Source: Psychrobacillus lasiicapitis
Lineage (GTDB): Bacteria > Bacillota > Bacilli > Bacillales_A > Planococcaceae
Assembly: GCF_006861795.1 (NCBI RefSeq)
Contig: NZ_VDGH01000012.1
Span: forward strand, 62,001 to 126,000
DNA length: 64,000 nucleotides
Reading direction: 5' to 3'
Part shown: piece after piece, positions 34,534 through 43,064 of the stretch
Numbering within the stretch: the stretch's first letter is position 1
How the letters are laid out: each line of letters begins with the position of its first letter
Translations under genes and position numbers: made by a program
Notes under the pieces: model-generated
The model's input: only the letters and a program-made list of their open reading frames with translations
The model's database searches: none
Told to the model about the DNA's origin: nothing

Positions 34534-35793
34534 ATGAGAAAAGCAGTTTGGATCAAGCATGCATCACAGCTGGTCACTTTAGCAAGTAAATTAAAAGGTC
34601 CCCGTGTAAAAGGCGCAATGAGCGAATTAGCGATTATTGAAAACGGAAGTATATGGCTGGAGGACGGAATTATTCAAGCAGTTGGTACTACGGAAGAATT
34701 GGAAGTTTTCTATACGGAAAGTGAAGCGGATGTAGAAATCATCGATGCAACCGGGCATCTCGTAACACCTGGCTTAGTAGACCCTCATACCCATATTGCA
34801 TTTGGAGGTAGCCGAGAAAAGGAATTCGAGATGCGTCTGGAAGGCGCTACGTATATGGATATTATGAATGCTGGCGGCGGAATTCATTCGACGACACGAA
34901 TGACCCGCGAGGCAACAGAGAATGAACTGGTCATTCAAACTTCTAAAAGACTAGATTCTTTTTTAGCGCATGGAGTTACTACGATTGAAGGAAAAAGTGG
35001 ATATGGACTAGATTTGGAAACAGAAATAAAACAACTTCGTGTTATGAAACGATTGCAAAAAGAGCATCCAATGGATATTGTTCCTACTTTTATGGGAGCA
35101 CATGCCGTTCCCGAAGCATTTAAAGACCGTGAAGAGGATTATGTAAATCTCATTATTAATGACATGCTGCCCTTAGTTGCTAAAGAAAAGCTAGCAAAGT
35201 TTAATGATGTTTTTTGTGAGGTTGGAGTTTTTACACCAGAACAAACCGAGCGCATTTTAGAAGCTGGTAAATCTCACGGGCTTATCCCGAAAATACATGC
35301 AGATGAAATTGAACCATACAAAGGGGCAGAGCTTGCAGCAAAAGTAGGAGCAATTTCTGCAGAGCATTTATTGAAAACAACAGAGGAAGGTATCCAAGCA
35401 ATGGCTGAGAAAGGAGTTATTGCTTGTTTACTGCCAGCTACTGCTCTTTACTTAAGAGAAACAGCTGCTAAAGGTAGAAGGATGATTGATGCAGGGGTGC
35501 CTGTTGCCATTTCTACAGACTGCAACCCTGGTTCCTCCCCCACTACTTCTATGCCACTTGTAATGAATTTAGCTTGCATCTCTATGCGACTCACACCTGC
35601 CGAAAGTTTATGTGCCGCTACTTATAATGCAGCTTGCGCAATTCAAATGGAAGATAAGGTTGGTTCTTTAGAGGTTGGAAAACAAGCGGATGTCGTTCTT
35701 TGGAATGTCCAAAGTTACCAGCAACTACAATATTTATTTGGTGTGAATCACGTAAAAACAGTGTGGAAAAAAGGATTGAAGGTCGTTGGTTAA
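34534..35793 (+). CDS. hutI: Imidazolonepropionase
   Basis: A 419-residue amidohydrolase. Metal ligands in DPHTHIAFGGSREKEFEMR, IHADEIEPYKGAELA and STDCNPGSSPT are typical of HutI. It opens the imidazolone ring to N-formimino-L-glutamate. It begins 5 nt after hutU with AGGAGG overlapping the hutU end, so translation is coupled. Confidence 0.96.
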   Translation: MRKAVWIKHASQLVTLASKLKGPRVKGAMSELAIIENGSIWLEDGIIQAVGTTEELEVFYTESEADVEIIDATGHLVTPGLVDPHTHIAFGGSREKEFEMRLEGATYMDIMNAGGGIHSTTRMTREATENELVIQTSKRLDSFLAHGVTTIEGKSGYGLDLETEIKQLRVMKRLQKEHPMDIVPTFMGAHAVPEAFKDREEDYVNLIINDMLPLVAKEKLAKFNDVFCEVGVFTPEQTERILEAGKSHGLIPKIHADEIEPYKGAELAAKVGAISAEHLLKTTEEGIQAMAEKGVIACLLPATALYLRETAAKGRRMIDAGVPVAISTDCNPGSSPTTSMPLVMNLACISMRLTPAESLCAATYNAACAIQMEDKVGSLEVGKQADVVLWNVQSYQQLQYLFGVNHVKTVWKKGLKVVG

Positions 35794-35828
35794 AGTAGAA
35801 ACTTTACGAAGAAAGAACGTGAATAGGA

Positions 35829-37325
35829 ATGATTAGTTTAAAAGGAAATGGACTGACGCTAGAAAATATGCGTGCCCTTTTATATCAAAATGAACAAGTT
35901 AAGCTTGAAAAAACTGCTATAGAAGCTGTTGTTAAAAGTAGAAAAGCGGTAGAAACAATAGTAAAAGACAGACGAATCGTATATGGTATCAACACAGGCT
36001 TCGGAAAATTCAGCGATGTAAGCATTGATGAAGAGAACGTTCGTGTACTTCAACTTCATCTCATTCGCTCACATGCCTGTGGGATCGGTCAGCCTTTCGA
36101 TGAAATAGTATCACGTGCAATGCTTATACTAAGATTGAACGCATTATTAAAAGGATTCTCGGGTATTCGCCTGGAAGTACTAGAGCGGCTCGCATATATG
36201 GTAAATCATCGAATTCACCCAGTAATTCCACAACAAGGTTCACTAGGTGCATCCGGTGATTTGGCTCCCCTCTCCCATTTAGCCCTAGTCCTTATCGGTG
36301 AAGGTTTTGTATGGGATGGCGAGAAACATATTGCCTCTAAGAAAATATGGGCTAAACATAATCTACAACCAATTATACTCGAGGCTAAAGAAGGGCTCGC
36401 ACTTATAAACGGAACTCAAGCGATGACAGCCCAAGGAGTTGTAAATTGGTTAGAATCGGAAACACTTGCTTATCAAACTGAGTGGATTGCCGCTATGTCA
36501 ATGGAAGCTTTGCATGGTATAACCGACGCGTTCCACCCCGCAATTCATGAAGCACGCGGCTACTCGGAGCAAGTGGGAGTTGCACAACGTATGCTAAAAT
36601 GGCTCGAAGGAAGCAAGCTTGTGACTAAACAAGGAGAGAAACGTGTACAGGATGCTTATTCTTTGCGTTGTATCCCTCAAATTCATGGAGCTAGTTGGCA
36701 AGTATTAGAGTATGTAAAAGAAAAACTAGAGATTGAGATGAATGCTGCCACCGATAATCCGTTAATAGTAGACAATGGCGACACCGTTATTTCAGGTGGA
36801 AACTTCCACGGACAATCAATTGCCTTTGCAATGGACTTCTTAAAAATAGGGATTGCAGAGCTTGCGAACGTTTCCGAAAGAAGAATAGAAAGACTGGTGA
36901 ATCCTCAGTTGAACGAAGGACTTCCACCTTTTTTAAGCCCGCAACCTGGACTTCAATCAGGTGCTATGATTTTACAATATGCTGCCGCCAGCTTAGTGTC
37001 GGAAAACAAAACACTTGCCCATCCGGCCTCTGTTGACTCTATACCTTCTTCTGCAAACCAAGAAGACCACGTCAGTATGGGGACAATCGGTGCAAGGCAC
37101 GCCTCTCAAATTATTCAAAACGCACGTAGAGTCCTTGCGATTGAAGCTTTATGCGCAACACAAGGCGTAGAATATCGTGGAGTTAACCTAATGTCCCCTT
37201 CCCTTTTCAGTAAATGGGAGGACATCAGAAAAATTATTCCATCAATCACGGAAGATCGTATCTTTCATAAAGATATAGAAAAACTAAACGACTATTTGAA
37301 AAAAGAAACTATCAAAAATAAATAA
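35829..37325 (+). CDS. hutH: Histidine ammonia-lyase
   Basis: A 498-residue lyase with the Ala-Ser-Gly triad that forms the MIO cofactor ([14 protein letters not shown], about residues 140-150), the active-site Tyr in VYGINTGFG and the C-terminal [12 protein letters not shown]. It deaminates L-histidine to urocanate, the first step of the pathway. Unusually it is last in the operon, 35 nt after hutI, with a modest AATAGGA ribosome site. The three enzymes take histidine to formiminoglutamate; the last step must be encoded elsewhere. Confidence 0.96.
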   Translation: MISLKGNGLTLENMRALLYQNEQVKLEKTAIEAVVKSRKAVETIVKDRRIVYGINTGFGKFSDVSIDEENVRVLQLHLIRSHACGIGQPFDEIVSRAMLILRLNALLKGFSGIRLEVLERLAYMVNHRIHPVIPQQGSLGASGDLAPLSHLALVLIGEGFVWDGEKHIASKKIWAKHNLQPIILEAKEGLALINGTQAMTAQGVVNWLESETLAYQTEWIAAMSMEALHGITDAFHPAIHEARGYSEQVGVAQRMLKWLEGSKLVTKQGEKRVQDAYSLRCIPQIHGASWQVLEYVKEKLEIEMNAATDNPLIVDNGDTVISGGNFHGQSIAFAMDFLKIGIAELANVSERRIERLVNPQLNEGLPPFLSPQPGLQSGAMILQYAAASLVSENKTLAHPASVDSIPSSANQEDHVSMGTIGARHASQIIQNARRVLAIEALCATQGVEYRGVNLMSPSLFSKWEDIRKIIPSITEDRIFHKDIEKLNDYLKKETIKNK

Positions 37326-37405
37326 GAATGATATATTCAGTTTTAATAAAAGTAGCTACTAATTTGTTTATCAATGTAGGAACACTTACCATGACAGAGA
37401 CTATT

Positions 37406-37450
37406 AATGCGAAAAGGATGCGACATTGTTGCATCCTTTTCGCATTTTTT
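37406..37450 (+). terminator. Terminator of the hut operon
   Basis: A 16-bp perfect stem, AATGCGAAAAGGATGC (37406-37421) / GCATCCTTTTCGCATT (37431-37446), with a T-run. Between it and the next gene at 37646 I see nothing more than a candidate AT-rich promoter region. Confidence 0.92.
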
Positions 37451-37645
37451 CTGTAATCATGTAACAAGGATCGTTCGTCATACACAAAAATTGCAGGCAA
37501 GCAAAGTGCCAAACAAAACCTTGTAAAACGCTTCCGCAAAACAGCTATGTGCGAATGTTTCTAAAGAAAAGGTTTACCTAGATAGAAATATGGGGTAGTT
37601 AATATCTAAGTATTAAAAAGAAACTACAATTAGGAGGAAATTCAT

Positions 37646-37819
37646 ATGACAACGAATTCAATCGCAGAACGTAAATGGTGGAAAGTCGGTGCAGCAACAT
37701 TTCTTTCCATAGCCTTTTTGGCAGCATGTGGGGACGGTGAAAATGAATCGGATGTGGATGACACAATTGATGAAGAAATAGAACAAGATATTGAAGAGGA
37801 AAATAAAGACGGCGAATAA
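37646..37819 (+). CDS. Small acidic lipoprotein (57 residues)
   Basis: A short ORF with a strong TAGGAGG. The N-terminus ERKWWKVGAATFLSIAFLAAC is a lipoprotein signal with the lipid-modified Cys at about 28; the remaining 30 residues are almost all Asp, Glu, Asn and Lys. Sister of the gene at 38095 (same WWK, AATFLS and LAACGD segments). Function unknown. A modular repeat begins at its stop codon. Confidence 0.75.
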   Translation: MTTNSIAERKWWKVGAATFLSIAFLAACGDGENESDVDDTIDEEIEQDIEEENKDGE

Positions 37820-37971
37820 AGTGAAGCTTCAATCAGTGGGGTTTTCTTCAACCTCCACTGATTGTTAGTTGAACCAATCGGGCTTTTACGGGCAGTCGAT
37901 CTCCCACTTATCTTTTCGCTTTTCTTCAATCTTGAAGTGGGAGTCTTACTGCCCGTTAATGCGGGATAAAA
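37817..37971. repeat. Modular structured repeat, copy B (shortest)
   Basis: 155 bp, starting with the TAA stop of the preceding gene (TAAAGTGAAGCTTCAATCAG). Two hairpins: AATCAGTGG/CCACTGATT with a small loop, then, after AACCAATCGGGCTTTT, a long one, ACGGGCAG...CTGCCCGT, enclosing CTCCCACTT / AAGTGGGAG. It ends GCGGGATAAAA. This copy lacks the GACGT-rich inserts of copies A and C and so shows the basic plan. Confidence 0.8.
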
Positions 37972-38094
37972 TCCAAAAACCACCACGGTGGTTTTTCTTT
38001 TATGCATGAAATTTAAAATAAAGGTTTAGAAAAGAATAAGTATGGGCAAATACATAGGAAGATGCCTTTGTACAACCTATAGGAGGAAATCAAA

Positions 38095-38340
38095 ATGACT
38101 ATGAATTTAAATAAAGGACATAAATGGTGGAAATTAAGTGCAGCAACTTTTCTTTCAGTAGGATTACTAGCAGCTTGCGGTGATGATCCTGATGATAATG
38201 ATATGAATGACCCTGTCGAAGAAGATGTAGATTTAAATGTGGATGTGGAAGACAACGATAGTGAAACAGAAGATACGAATGTGGATAAAGAAAATGTAGA
38301 AGAAACAGATGAGGAGGTAATGGATAAAGATCGAGAATAA
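38095..38340 (+). CDS. Small acidic lipoprotein (81 residues), sister copy
   Basis: Lipoprotein signal KWWKLSAATFLSVGLLAAC (lipidated Cys about 28), then a tail of about 53 residues, mostly Asp, Glu, Asn, Val and Lys. Clearly paralogous in its N-terminus to the 57-residue gene 280 bp upstream; the tail has expanded. Ribosome site ATAGGAGG, with the ATG 6 nt later. Function unknown; a membrane-tethered polyanion could bind cations or wall components (inference). Confidence 0.75.
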   Translation: MTMNLNKGHKWWKLSAATFLSVGLLAACGDDPDDNDMNDPVEEDVDLNVDVEDNDSETEDTNVDKENVEETDEEVMDKDRE

Positions 38341-38752
38341 CCTAAGATATGTACAATAAATATCCGAATTATTTGTGGATAAGTCCTCTATATTACTATC
38401 TATTTCCCTTAGTATAAGTGTGACTTATGTAAAAAAGATAAAATAGGAACGGAAAAGTCTATTTTATGCACAATAAGAGAATTTAGAATCTAATATCTAT
38501 AAAAATGTTTCGACAAAATTCGAGTTATATACTTTTGTGGATAAAGTTATTCACAAAATTCCAACTGTTGTATAAACATTTGTACGAACTTACTAACAAT
38601 TGTTAACAGGTTATCCACCGTCAGCTGTGGATAAGAGAACAGTTGTTCTTAACCTAGCTTTTTGTTAGATTAAAGTTATAGATATAAACTATTCATTTTA
38701 TTTTTCACAATAGACTTTAGTGGATGAAATATAATCAGGAGGTGTTATTGAA

Positions 38753-38881
38753 ATGAGTAAAATGCCAGATGAATTGTTATTAGAGTCTTATAAACGAGCA
38801 AAAGAGTTGAAACTCTCTAGTGATTTTATATCTCTCTTGGAAAATGAAATTTGCCGACGCTCATTGATTGTGCATGCATAA
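38753..38881 (+). CDS. sda: Sda, sporulation checkpoint inhibitor
   Basis: A 42-residue helical-hairpin protein: [28 protein letters not shown], then CRRSL. The DELL-ESY, DFI-L-ENEI and RRSL segments match B. subtilis Sda, which binds the sporulation kinase KinA (and KinB) and blocks autophosphorylation when replication is disturbed. Strong AGGAGG ribosome site. The gene is too short for many ORF finders. DnaA boxes flank it on both sides, which fits its known DnaA-dependent transcription. Confidence 0.92.
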   Translation: MSKMPDELLLESYKRAKELKLSSDFISLLENEICRRSLIVHA

Positions 38882-38939
38882 TCTTTCCATGTAGTTTTCA
38901 CCGATCTATTGTGAAAAATAACCTATACTTTTATCTAAC

Positions 38940-38982
38940 AGACACCTACCGAGCGGTTAAGTTTAAAGGGTGTCTTTTTTTA
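38940..38982 (+). terminator. Terminator of sda
   Basis: AGACACC (38940-38946) / GGTGTCT (38969-38975), then a T-run. The loop is long (about 22 nt). Confidence 0.75.
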
Positions 38983-39297
38983 TTCTATTTTTCTTATTAA
39001 TATTCTTCTCATCCCATTTCTATTCAAAAAAAATTCGACATTATTCTTTACTTGTGTATTTGTGGATAAAGTTACACACAAGCCTAAATCAATAATACAG
39101 TTAGTTATTATCTATACTAATGAATTTACTAACAGGTTTTCCACAGATTTGTGCATAACTTTTATTTTTTTCCCCAATCTATTGAAGAACATATATATAG
39201 TGTAACTTTCTTTTCTTTCATCCGTAAATAGTATAAAGTTAAACTATATGCCTATGTTAAATTGGCAAATAGTTATTATTCATGGAGGTTATCTAAA

Positions 39298-39744
39298 TTG
39301 AAAAAATTAGCAATATTTTTACTGACAGCCCTGCTTGTGTTTTCATCCGTTGGAAACTTTGTATTTAACGAAGATACAATCACAGCAGAAGCAAAAAAAT
39401 ATAAATCAGGAAAGAAAAGTTTCAATACAAATAACAATACAACAAACAATAATTCAAATATCCAAAAGAAAAAAGAGGATTCTACAACTGCAACAAGCAA
39501 ATCCAAATCTAATACAAACACAAAAGGCGGATTTACTGCTGGCGGTCTAATGAAAGGCTTATTTATAGGTGGAATTGCGGGATTATTATTCGGTAGCTTG
39601 TTCGCTAATATGGGCTTACTTGGCTCGATATTAGGATTTGCAATAAACGCTGCAGCGATTATTTTAATTGTGGTAGTTATTCGTAAAATCTTCGGTTTGT
39701 TTAAAGACAAGAAAAAAGAGGATGCTAACTCATGGAGAAGTTAA
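39298..39744 (+). CDS. Exported membrane protein with Gly-rich C-terminal region
   Basis: A 148-residue protein beginning with TTG (read as LKKLAIFLLTALLVFSS), 9 nt after GGAGG. Signal peptide with cleavage near AEAKK, a Ser/Asn/Thr/Lys-rich disordered linker (about 30-75), then a Gly-rich hydrophobic block (GGLMKGLFIGGIAGLLFGSL) and a second membrane segment, ending in a charged DKKKEDANSWRS tail. Resembles small Bacillales membrane proteins sometimes labelled Tim44-like; function unknown. Its end overlaps yxcD by 13 nt, implying coupled translation. Confidence 0.75.
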   Translation: MKKLAIFLLTALLVFSSVGNFVFNEDTITAEAKKYKSGKKSFNTNNNTTNNNSNIQKKKEDSTTATSKSKSNTNTKGGFTAGGLMKGLFIGGIAGLLFGSLFANMGLLGSILGFAINAAAIILIVVVIRKIFGLFKDKKKEDANSWRS

Positions 39745-40022
39745 TAATCCCAGAACAAAACATTATTAACGCTGTATGTGTATATATTGCACGTCAAAAA
39801 TACACAATACCTGAAGAAGTTGAAGTCGAGCTTATGTATGATGACGATTCTGGCTTTACCGCAGAGGCTTATGTCAATGGACAACAACAACTTTTAAGTA
39901 CGTTAAATTTAATTGAAGCACTGCGAATGACACTGAAAGAATTTTTGAATCTTGATCCTACTTCTACAGGAATCGAATTAATTTTAGATGATGAGGAAGG
40001 CATTATAGCGGCAGTCCATTGA
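39732..40022 (+). CDS. yxcD: YxcD/DUF2653 family protein
   Basis: A 96-residue soluble acidic protein. LIIPEQNIINAVCVYIARQK, PEEVEVELMYDDDSGFTAEA and the acidic C-terminus LILDDEEGIIAAVH match the YxcD family (DUF2653). Function unknown. Its ATG lies inside the last codons of the preceding membrane-protein gene, in another frame, so the pair is probably expressed together. Confidence 0.8.
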   Translation: MEKLIIPEQNIINAVCVYIARQKYTIPEEVEVELMYDDDSGFTAEAYVNGQQQLLSTLNLIEALRMTLKEFLNLDPTSTGIELILDDEEGIIAAVH

Positions 40023-40040
40023 GTTAACCATATAGACATG

Positions 40041-40076
40041 AAAAACCGGCGGCAATTTTTTGCCACCGGTCTATTT
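40041..40076. terminator. Bidirectional terminator
   Basis: ACCGGCGGCAA (40045-40055) / TTGCCACCGGT (40060-40070), between convergent yxcD and the SASP gene; the T-run is better on the minus strand. Confidence 0.8.
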
Positions 40077-40078
40077 TG

Positions 40079-40288
40079 TTATTGTTGGTTAAATGATTGT
40101 CCACTCATTTGTGCTTGAGCTTGAGCTACTAAACGCTTAGTAATTTCTCCGCCAACGGAACCGTTAGCACGCGCTGTAGAGTCTCCGCCAAGGTTTACAC
40201 CGAATTCTTGTGCAATTTCATATTTCATTTGGTCAAGAGCTTGTTGCACTCCCGGTACTAGAAGTTGATTTGAATTACGATCTGCCAT
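40079..40288 (-). CDS. Alpha/beta-type small acid-soluble spore protein
   Basis: A 69-residue [24 protein letters not shown], the GPR protease cleavage region YEIAQEFG and the DNA-binding helix [16 protein letters not shown] are family hallmarks. These proteins coat and protect spore DNA and are degraded during germination. Strong AAGGAGGTG ribosome site, as usual for SASP genes. Monocistronic; expected SigG control, though promoter boxes were not assigned. Confidence 0.95.
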   Translation of the reverse strand: MADRNSNQLLVPGVQQALDQMKYEIAQEFGVNLGGDSTARANGSVGGEITKRLVAQAQAQMSGQSFNQQ

Positions 40289-40422
40289 GTTGTTTCACCT
40301 CCTTGTGAGATTATATTGTGCGTTTTAAGAGCATTTATGCAACAAAATTAAAGTTTATTTTTGTGAGTTTTTCACCTTGAGAAATGAGGCTAAGCAGTAA
40401 TGCTTAGCTTCATCTTTTGTTG

Positions 40423-41217
40423 TTACTTCTCGAAAATTTGATGAATTACCTCATTTGATTTACTGTTATTTAAATTTTTGTGGATACAGCTTGCAGGCAT
40501 ATCCCTAATACTATCTGTAAAAGCTTTTGCCATTTCTGCCTCTCCGGCTACGTGGAACTCCCGCCAACCTCGTTTTTTCTTTAATTGCTCGATGGTCACC
40601 CTCATTCCTTTAAAGAGGTTAGTCGCATTTATTCTGTATCCTGGCTCTAATACGGCGGTTCTATTGTCTGCAACTGCACGTCTTCCTTTGGCATCCATTT
40701 TTTTCTTTTCTCTCCACTCTTCCGAAACCGGGTCAAACTTAAATGTTAAGTCGTCTCTAACTAATCCCATCGCAGTATCCAAAATACGGACTTCTCCGAA
40801 GCTTGGCATGATTATTCCCGCTTCTGGATATGCTTTATACATATACTCTAATTGTTCTGTCATCGCATGGTTTTCCCAGTAAAAATTTGTTTTAACCGGT
40901 ACCTGTGCATAATAGACAGACCATAAATCTTCATTTGCAGTAGCAAAAATTACAATTCCCTTTCGAAGATCATGGGCATTTTCTTCTATCTCATTGATCA
41001 CTTTTTTCTTTATTTTTTCGAATGCTTTTAGTTCCTGCTCGTCATTCGATGCTTCTAAATATTCGCCAATTCTTTTTAAACCACTCTTCAGATGAATTTT
41101 CCAAGCACCTTTTAGCGTATCTGGGTCTGCAGGATTCGTATTTAAATAAACACTTAACACACAACGATCTGTACAGCTATACGCTTTTAAAGCTTCCAGT
41201 TCTTTATTTATCGTCAT
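40423..41217 (-). CDS. Bacterial archaeo-eukaryotic release factor-like protein (baeRF/VLRF1 type)
   Basis: A 264-residue protein. The N-terminus CVLSVYLNTNPADPDTLKGAWK is the hallmark opening of bacterial eRF1-like (baeRF) proteins; LRKGIVIFATANEDLWSVYYAQ follows. The fold relates to eRF1/Pelota/Vms1, which act on stalled or terminating ribosomes, so a ribosome-rescue or tRNA-cleaving role is possible. I cannot identify the catalytic Gln loop with confidence, so function is inferred from family only. Ribosome site GGAGG. Monocistronic, upstream of the SASP gene on the same strand. Confidence 0.65.
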   Translation of the reverse strand: MTINKELEALKAYSCTDRCVLSVYLNTNPADPDTLKGAWKIHLKSGLKRIGEYLEASNDEQELKAFEKIKKKVINEIEENAHDLRKGIVIFATANEDLWSVYYAQVPVKTNFYWENHAMTEQLEYMYKAYPEAGIIMPSFGEVRILDTAMGLVRDDLTFKFDPVSEEWREKKKMDAKGRRAVADNRTAVLEPGYRINATNLFKGMRVTIEQLKKKRGWREFHVAGEAEMAKAFTDSIRDMPASCIHKNLNNSKSNEVIHQIFEK

Positions 41218-41328
41218 TTATCCTAAAACCTCCTTTTTTACTTACACTCTTAGCATTTCCCTCGACCGTTTAGAAAATCCGCAATTGAAGTGTTATGTTT
41301 TTAGGTTCATTTTCATTATTTTAGAAAT

Positions 41329-41357
41329 AAAAAAACTACCCTTTTAAAGGATAGTTT
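41329..41357 (-). terminator. Intrinsic terminator
   Basis: On the minus strand, AAACTATCC...GGGTAGTTT followed by seven T. It could end transcription coming from the amidohydrolase gene through the repeat element. Confidence 0.6.
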
Positions 41358-41461
41358 GAACAGTATCGGAATTGTGCTTCATATAGAGGCTCTGTTAGGT
41401 AAGTGATCTGAATGATTCCTATCAACAAGCGGTGAACAAGTTGAAATTACCTTATACACAT

Positions 41462-41812
41462 TATAGGGAAACTGCGACGTAGTTGGTTGATGAAGTGTCC
41501 GCTAGATTTTCACTGCAGGTCGGACGCTTTCCGCCGGGTGAGCGATGAGCCCACTCATCAGGCAGGAGTCGCCGCCTACAGTAAAAATCAGTGGTAATTT
41601 CTTTTTTATTTATGAACGACTTGCTAAAAACAAAATCATAAATAGTATTTAGCGTTTGTAAATGCAATAAATGGCTAAGGGCAACCAAACAGCTGACGAA
41701 AGCAACTAGTTCTAGTCTGAAAGCAACCAAATTACTCTGAAGATCAACCATTTTTCATAAAACAAGTTTACTAGGAGTGAGACGCCGATGACTACTGCAC
41801 AGTTTCCCTATA
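41462..41812. repeat. TIR element, second subfamily, both ends present
   Basis: 351 bp. Left end TATAGGGAAACTGCGACGTA; right end CTACTGCACAGTTTCCCTATA, its inverse with two changes. The left arm holds the family core (AGTGTCCGC, GGACGCTTTCCGC, GGAGTCGCCGCC). The right part holds a degenerate tandem of GAAAGCAACYA-type units (41670-41755). Stray ORFs inside have no ribosome site. Confidence 0.75.
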
Positions 41813-41843
41813 TTGCACTTTATATAACAAGTGATATATCTTT

Positions 41844-43061
41844 TTATGGCCGACTTATTACCATTTTTCCTTGATAATACACTTTTTTTATTTTCTCTAT
41901 ATCGGTGATCTCCAAGCCAGGAATACCTTTTGCTACTAAAAAATTGGCATCTAGCCCTTTTTCTAAACGACCAAATTGATGGTGCTTGCCTAATATAGTC
42001 GCTGGATTATGAGTAAGTAAAGCTAAAATTGCATTTTCATCGAAATTATTTTCCTTTAACACTTGCATGGAAGGGTTAGCAATTAACATTAATTGGTCTG
42101 GTCCTTTTAATAATTGATCTTGATAAGGGAGCCAGGATACTTCTAGATATGGTGGTAAATAAGCATCTGTAGAAATAGAAACAGGAATGCCTGCCTTTAC
42201 AAATTTCAGTATTTCTTCCGGAGAATTGGGTGTTAAATGCGTTCCTCCCATTGGGGTTGCAACTATTTGCACACCCTGTTCGGAAGTTTTTTCTATTAGC
42301 TCATCGGTAATGCCATGTGCATGGTGTAAAACATCCACTCCTGCTTCCAACGCCATCTCTATTCCCTTTTTACCTGCTACATGGGCACCTATCTTCTTTC
42401 CTAGGTCATGGTAGATATCCACAATTTGTTGCATTTCCTCTATTGTGTAGATTATTTCTCCGGCTTTTGGTACTTCACCTTTAGTGAAATTGGCCGGAGT
42501 TGCATTGATAAATATATTTTCTCCTGGATAATCACTCTCTTTTGCAATTTGTCTAACTAAAAAAGGATCTACTAAATCCTTTTTATGCATCGCTTTAGAC
42601 TGTGTAATCGAAGTAAAATGAGCTATTTTTTCAAAGCCAATGGATATACTAGTTGTTGCAAAAGAAACGTTTAATGGAATTCCATGAACCGCTTTCCTAT
42701 AATCTTCAATAGCAAAATCACCAAGTGTATGACCGCAAACTTGTTCTCCTAGTGCTGTGATCCCCGCAGATAAAGCTTGAAAAAGAATCGATTTTCCCGC
42801 TAAGAAATGAGTAATAGCAGTAACTGGATAAAGCGAGGTTGGCGCAAATTCAAGTAAATGGGTATGGCAATCGACTATAGAAGGAGTTACTACATCGTTT
42901 GTATAATCGATAACTTGTATAAAGGAATATTGTTTACGTAGATTTTCCCATGCGCCTACTTCTATTATTTTTTCATTTTGGATTACCATTGCCCCATCTT
43001 CAATCGTTCCCATATGGCTCACAGTGACAATTTTTTTCGCACGAATCAAATACATACTCAT
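41844..43061 (-). CDS. Amidohydrolase family protein (imidazolonepropionase-like)
   Basis: A 405-residue TIM-barrel metal hydrolase. Ligand motifs: DCHTHLLEF at the start of the barrel, GAHVAGKKGIEMALEAGVD, LHHAHGIT and the catalytic Asp in STDAYLPPY. Substrate unknown; the nearest-looking group is the broad HutI/prolidase-type amidohydrolases. It starts 3 nt after a Gate-domain permease gene, which suggests the permease imports what this enzyme hydrolyses. Ribosome site GGTAGGA. Confidence 0.82.
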   Translation of the reverse strand: MSMYLIRAKKIVTVSHMGTIEDGAMVIQNEKIIEVGAWENLRKQYSFIQVIDYTNDVVTPSIVDCHTHLLEFAPTSLYPVTAITHFLAGKSILFQALSAGITALGEQVCGHTLGDFAIEDYRKAVHGIPLNVSFATTSISIGFEKIAHFTSITQSKAMHKKDLVDPFLVRQIAKESDYPGENIFINATPANFTKGEVPKAGEIIYTIEEMQQIVDIYHDLGKKIGAHVAGKKGIEMALEAGVDVLHHAHGITDELIEKTSEQGVQIVATPMGGTHLTPNSPEEILKFVKAGIPVSISTDAYLPPYLEVSWLPYQDQLLKGPDQLMLIANPSMQVLKENNFDENAILALLTHNPATILGKHHQFGRLEKGLDANFLVAKGIPGLEITDIEKIKKVYYQGKMVISRP

Positions 43062-43064
43062 TGT

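Larger units (their letters stand above)
38374..39158. promoter_or_regulatory. DnaA-box cluster around sda
   Basis: Ten 9-mers matching TTATCCACA or its complement. Perfect TGTGGATAA occurs at 38374, 38536, 38626 and 39061. One- or two-mismatch forms are TTATGCACA 38464, TTATTCACA 38547, TTATCCACC 38611, TTACACACA 39072, TTTTCCACA 39137 and TGTGCATAA 39150. Several form facing pairs 2-6 nt apart (38536/38547, 38611/38626, 39061/39072, 39137/39150). B. subtilis sda is known to be controlled by DnaA and to lie at a DnaA-box cluster; the arrangement here agrees and extends to both sides of the gene. Confidence 0.85.

Noticed and set aside
37642-38007. A 121-codon minus-strand ORF
   Set aside because: Antisense across the small lipoprotein and repeat copy B; the Ser-rich product mirrors acidic codons on the other strand.
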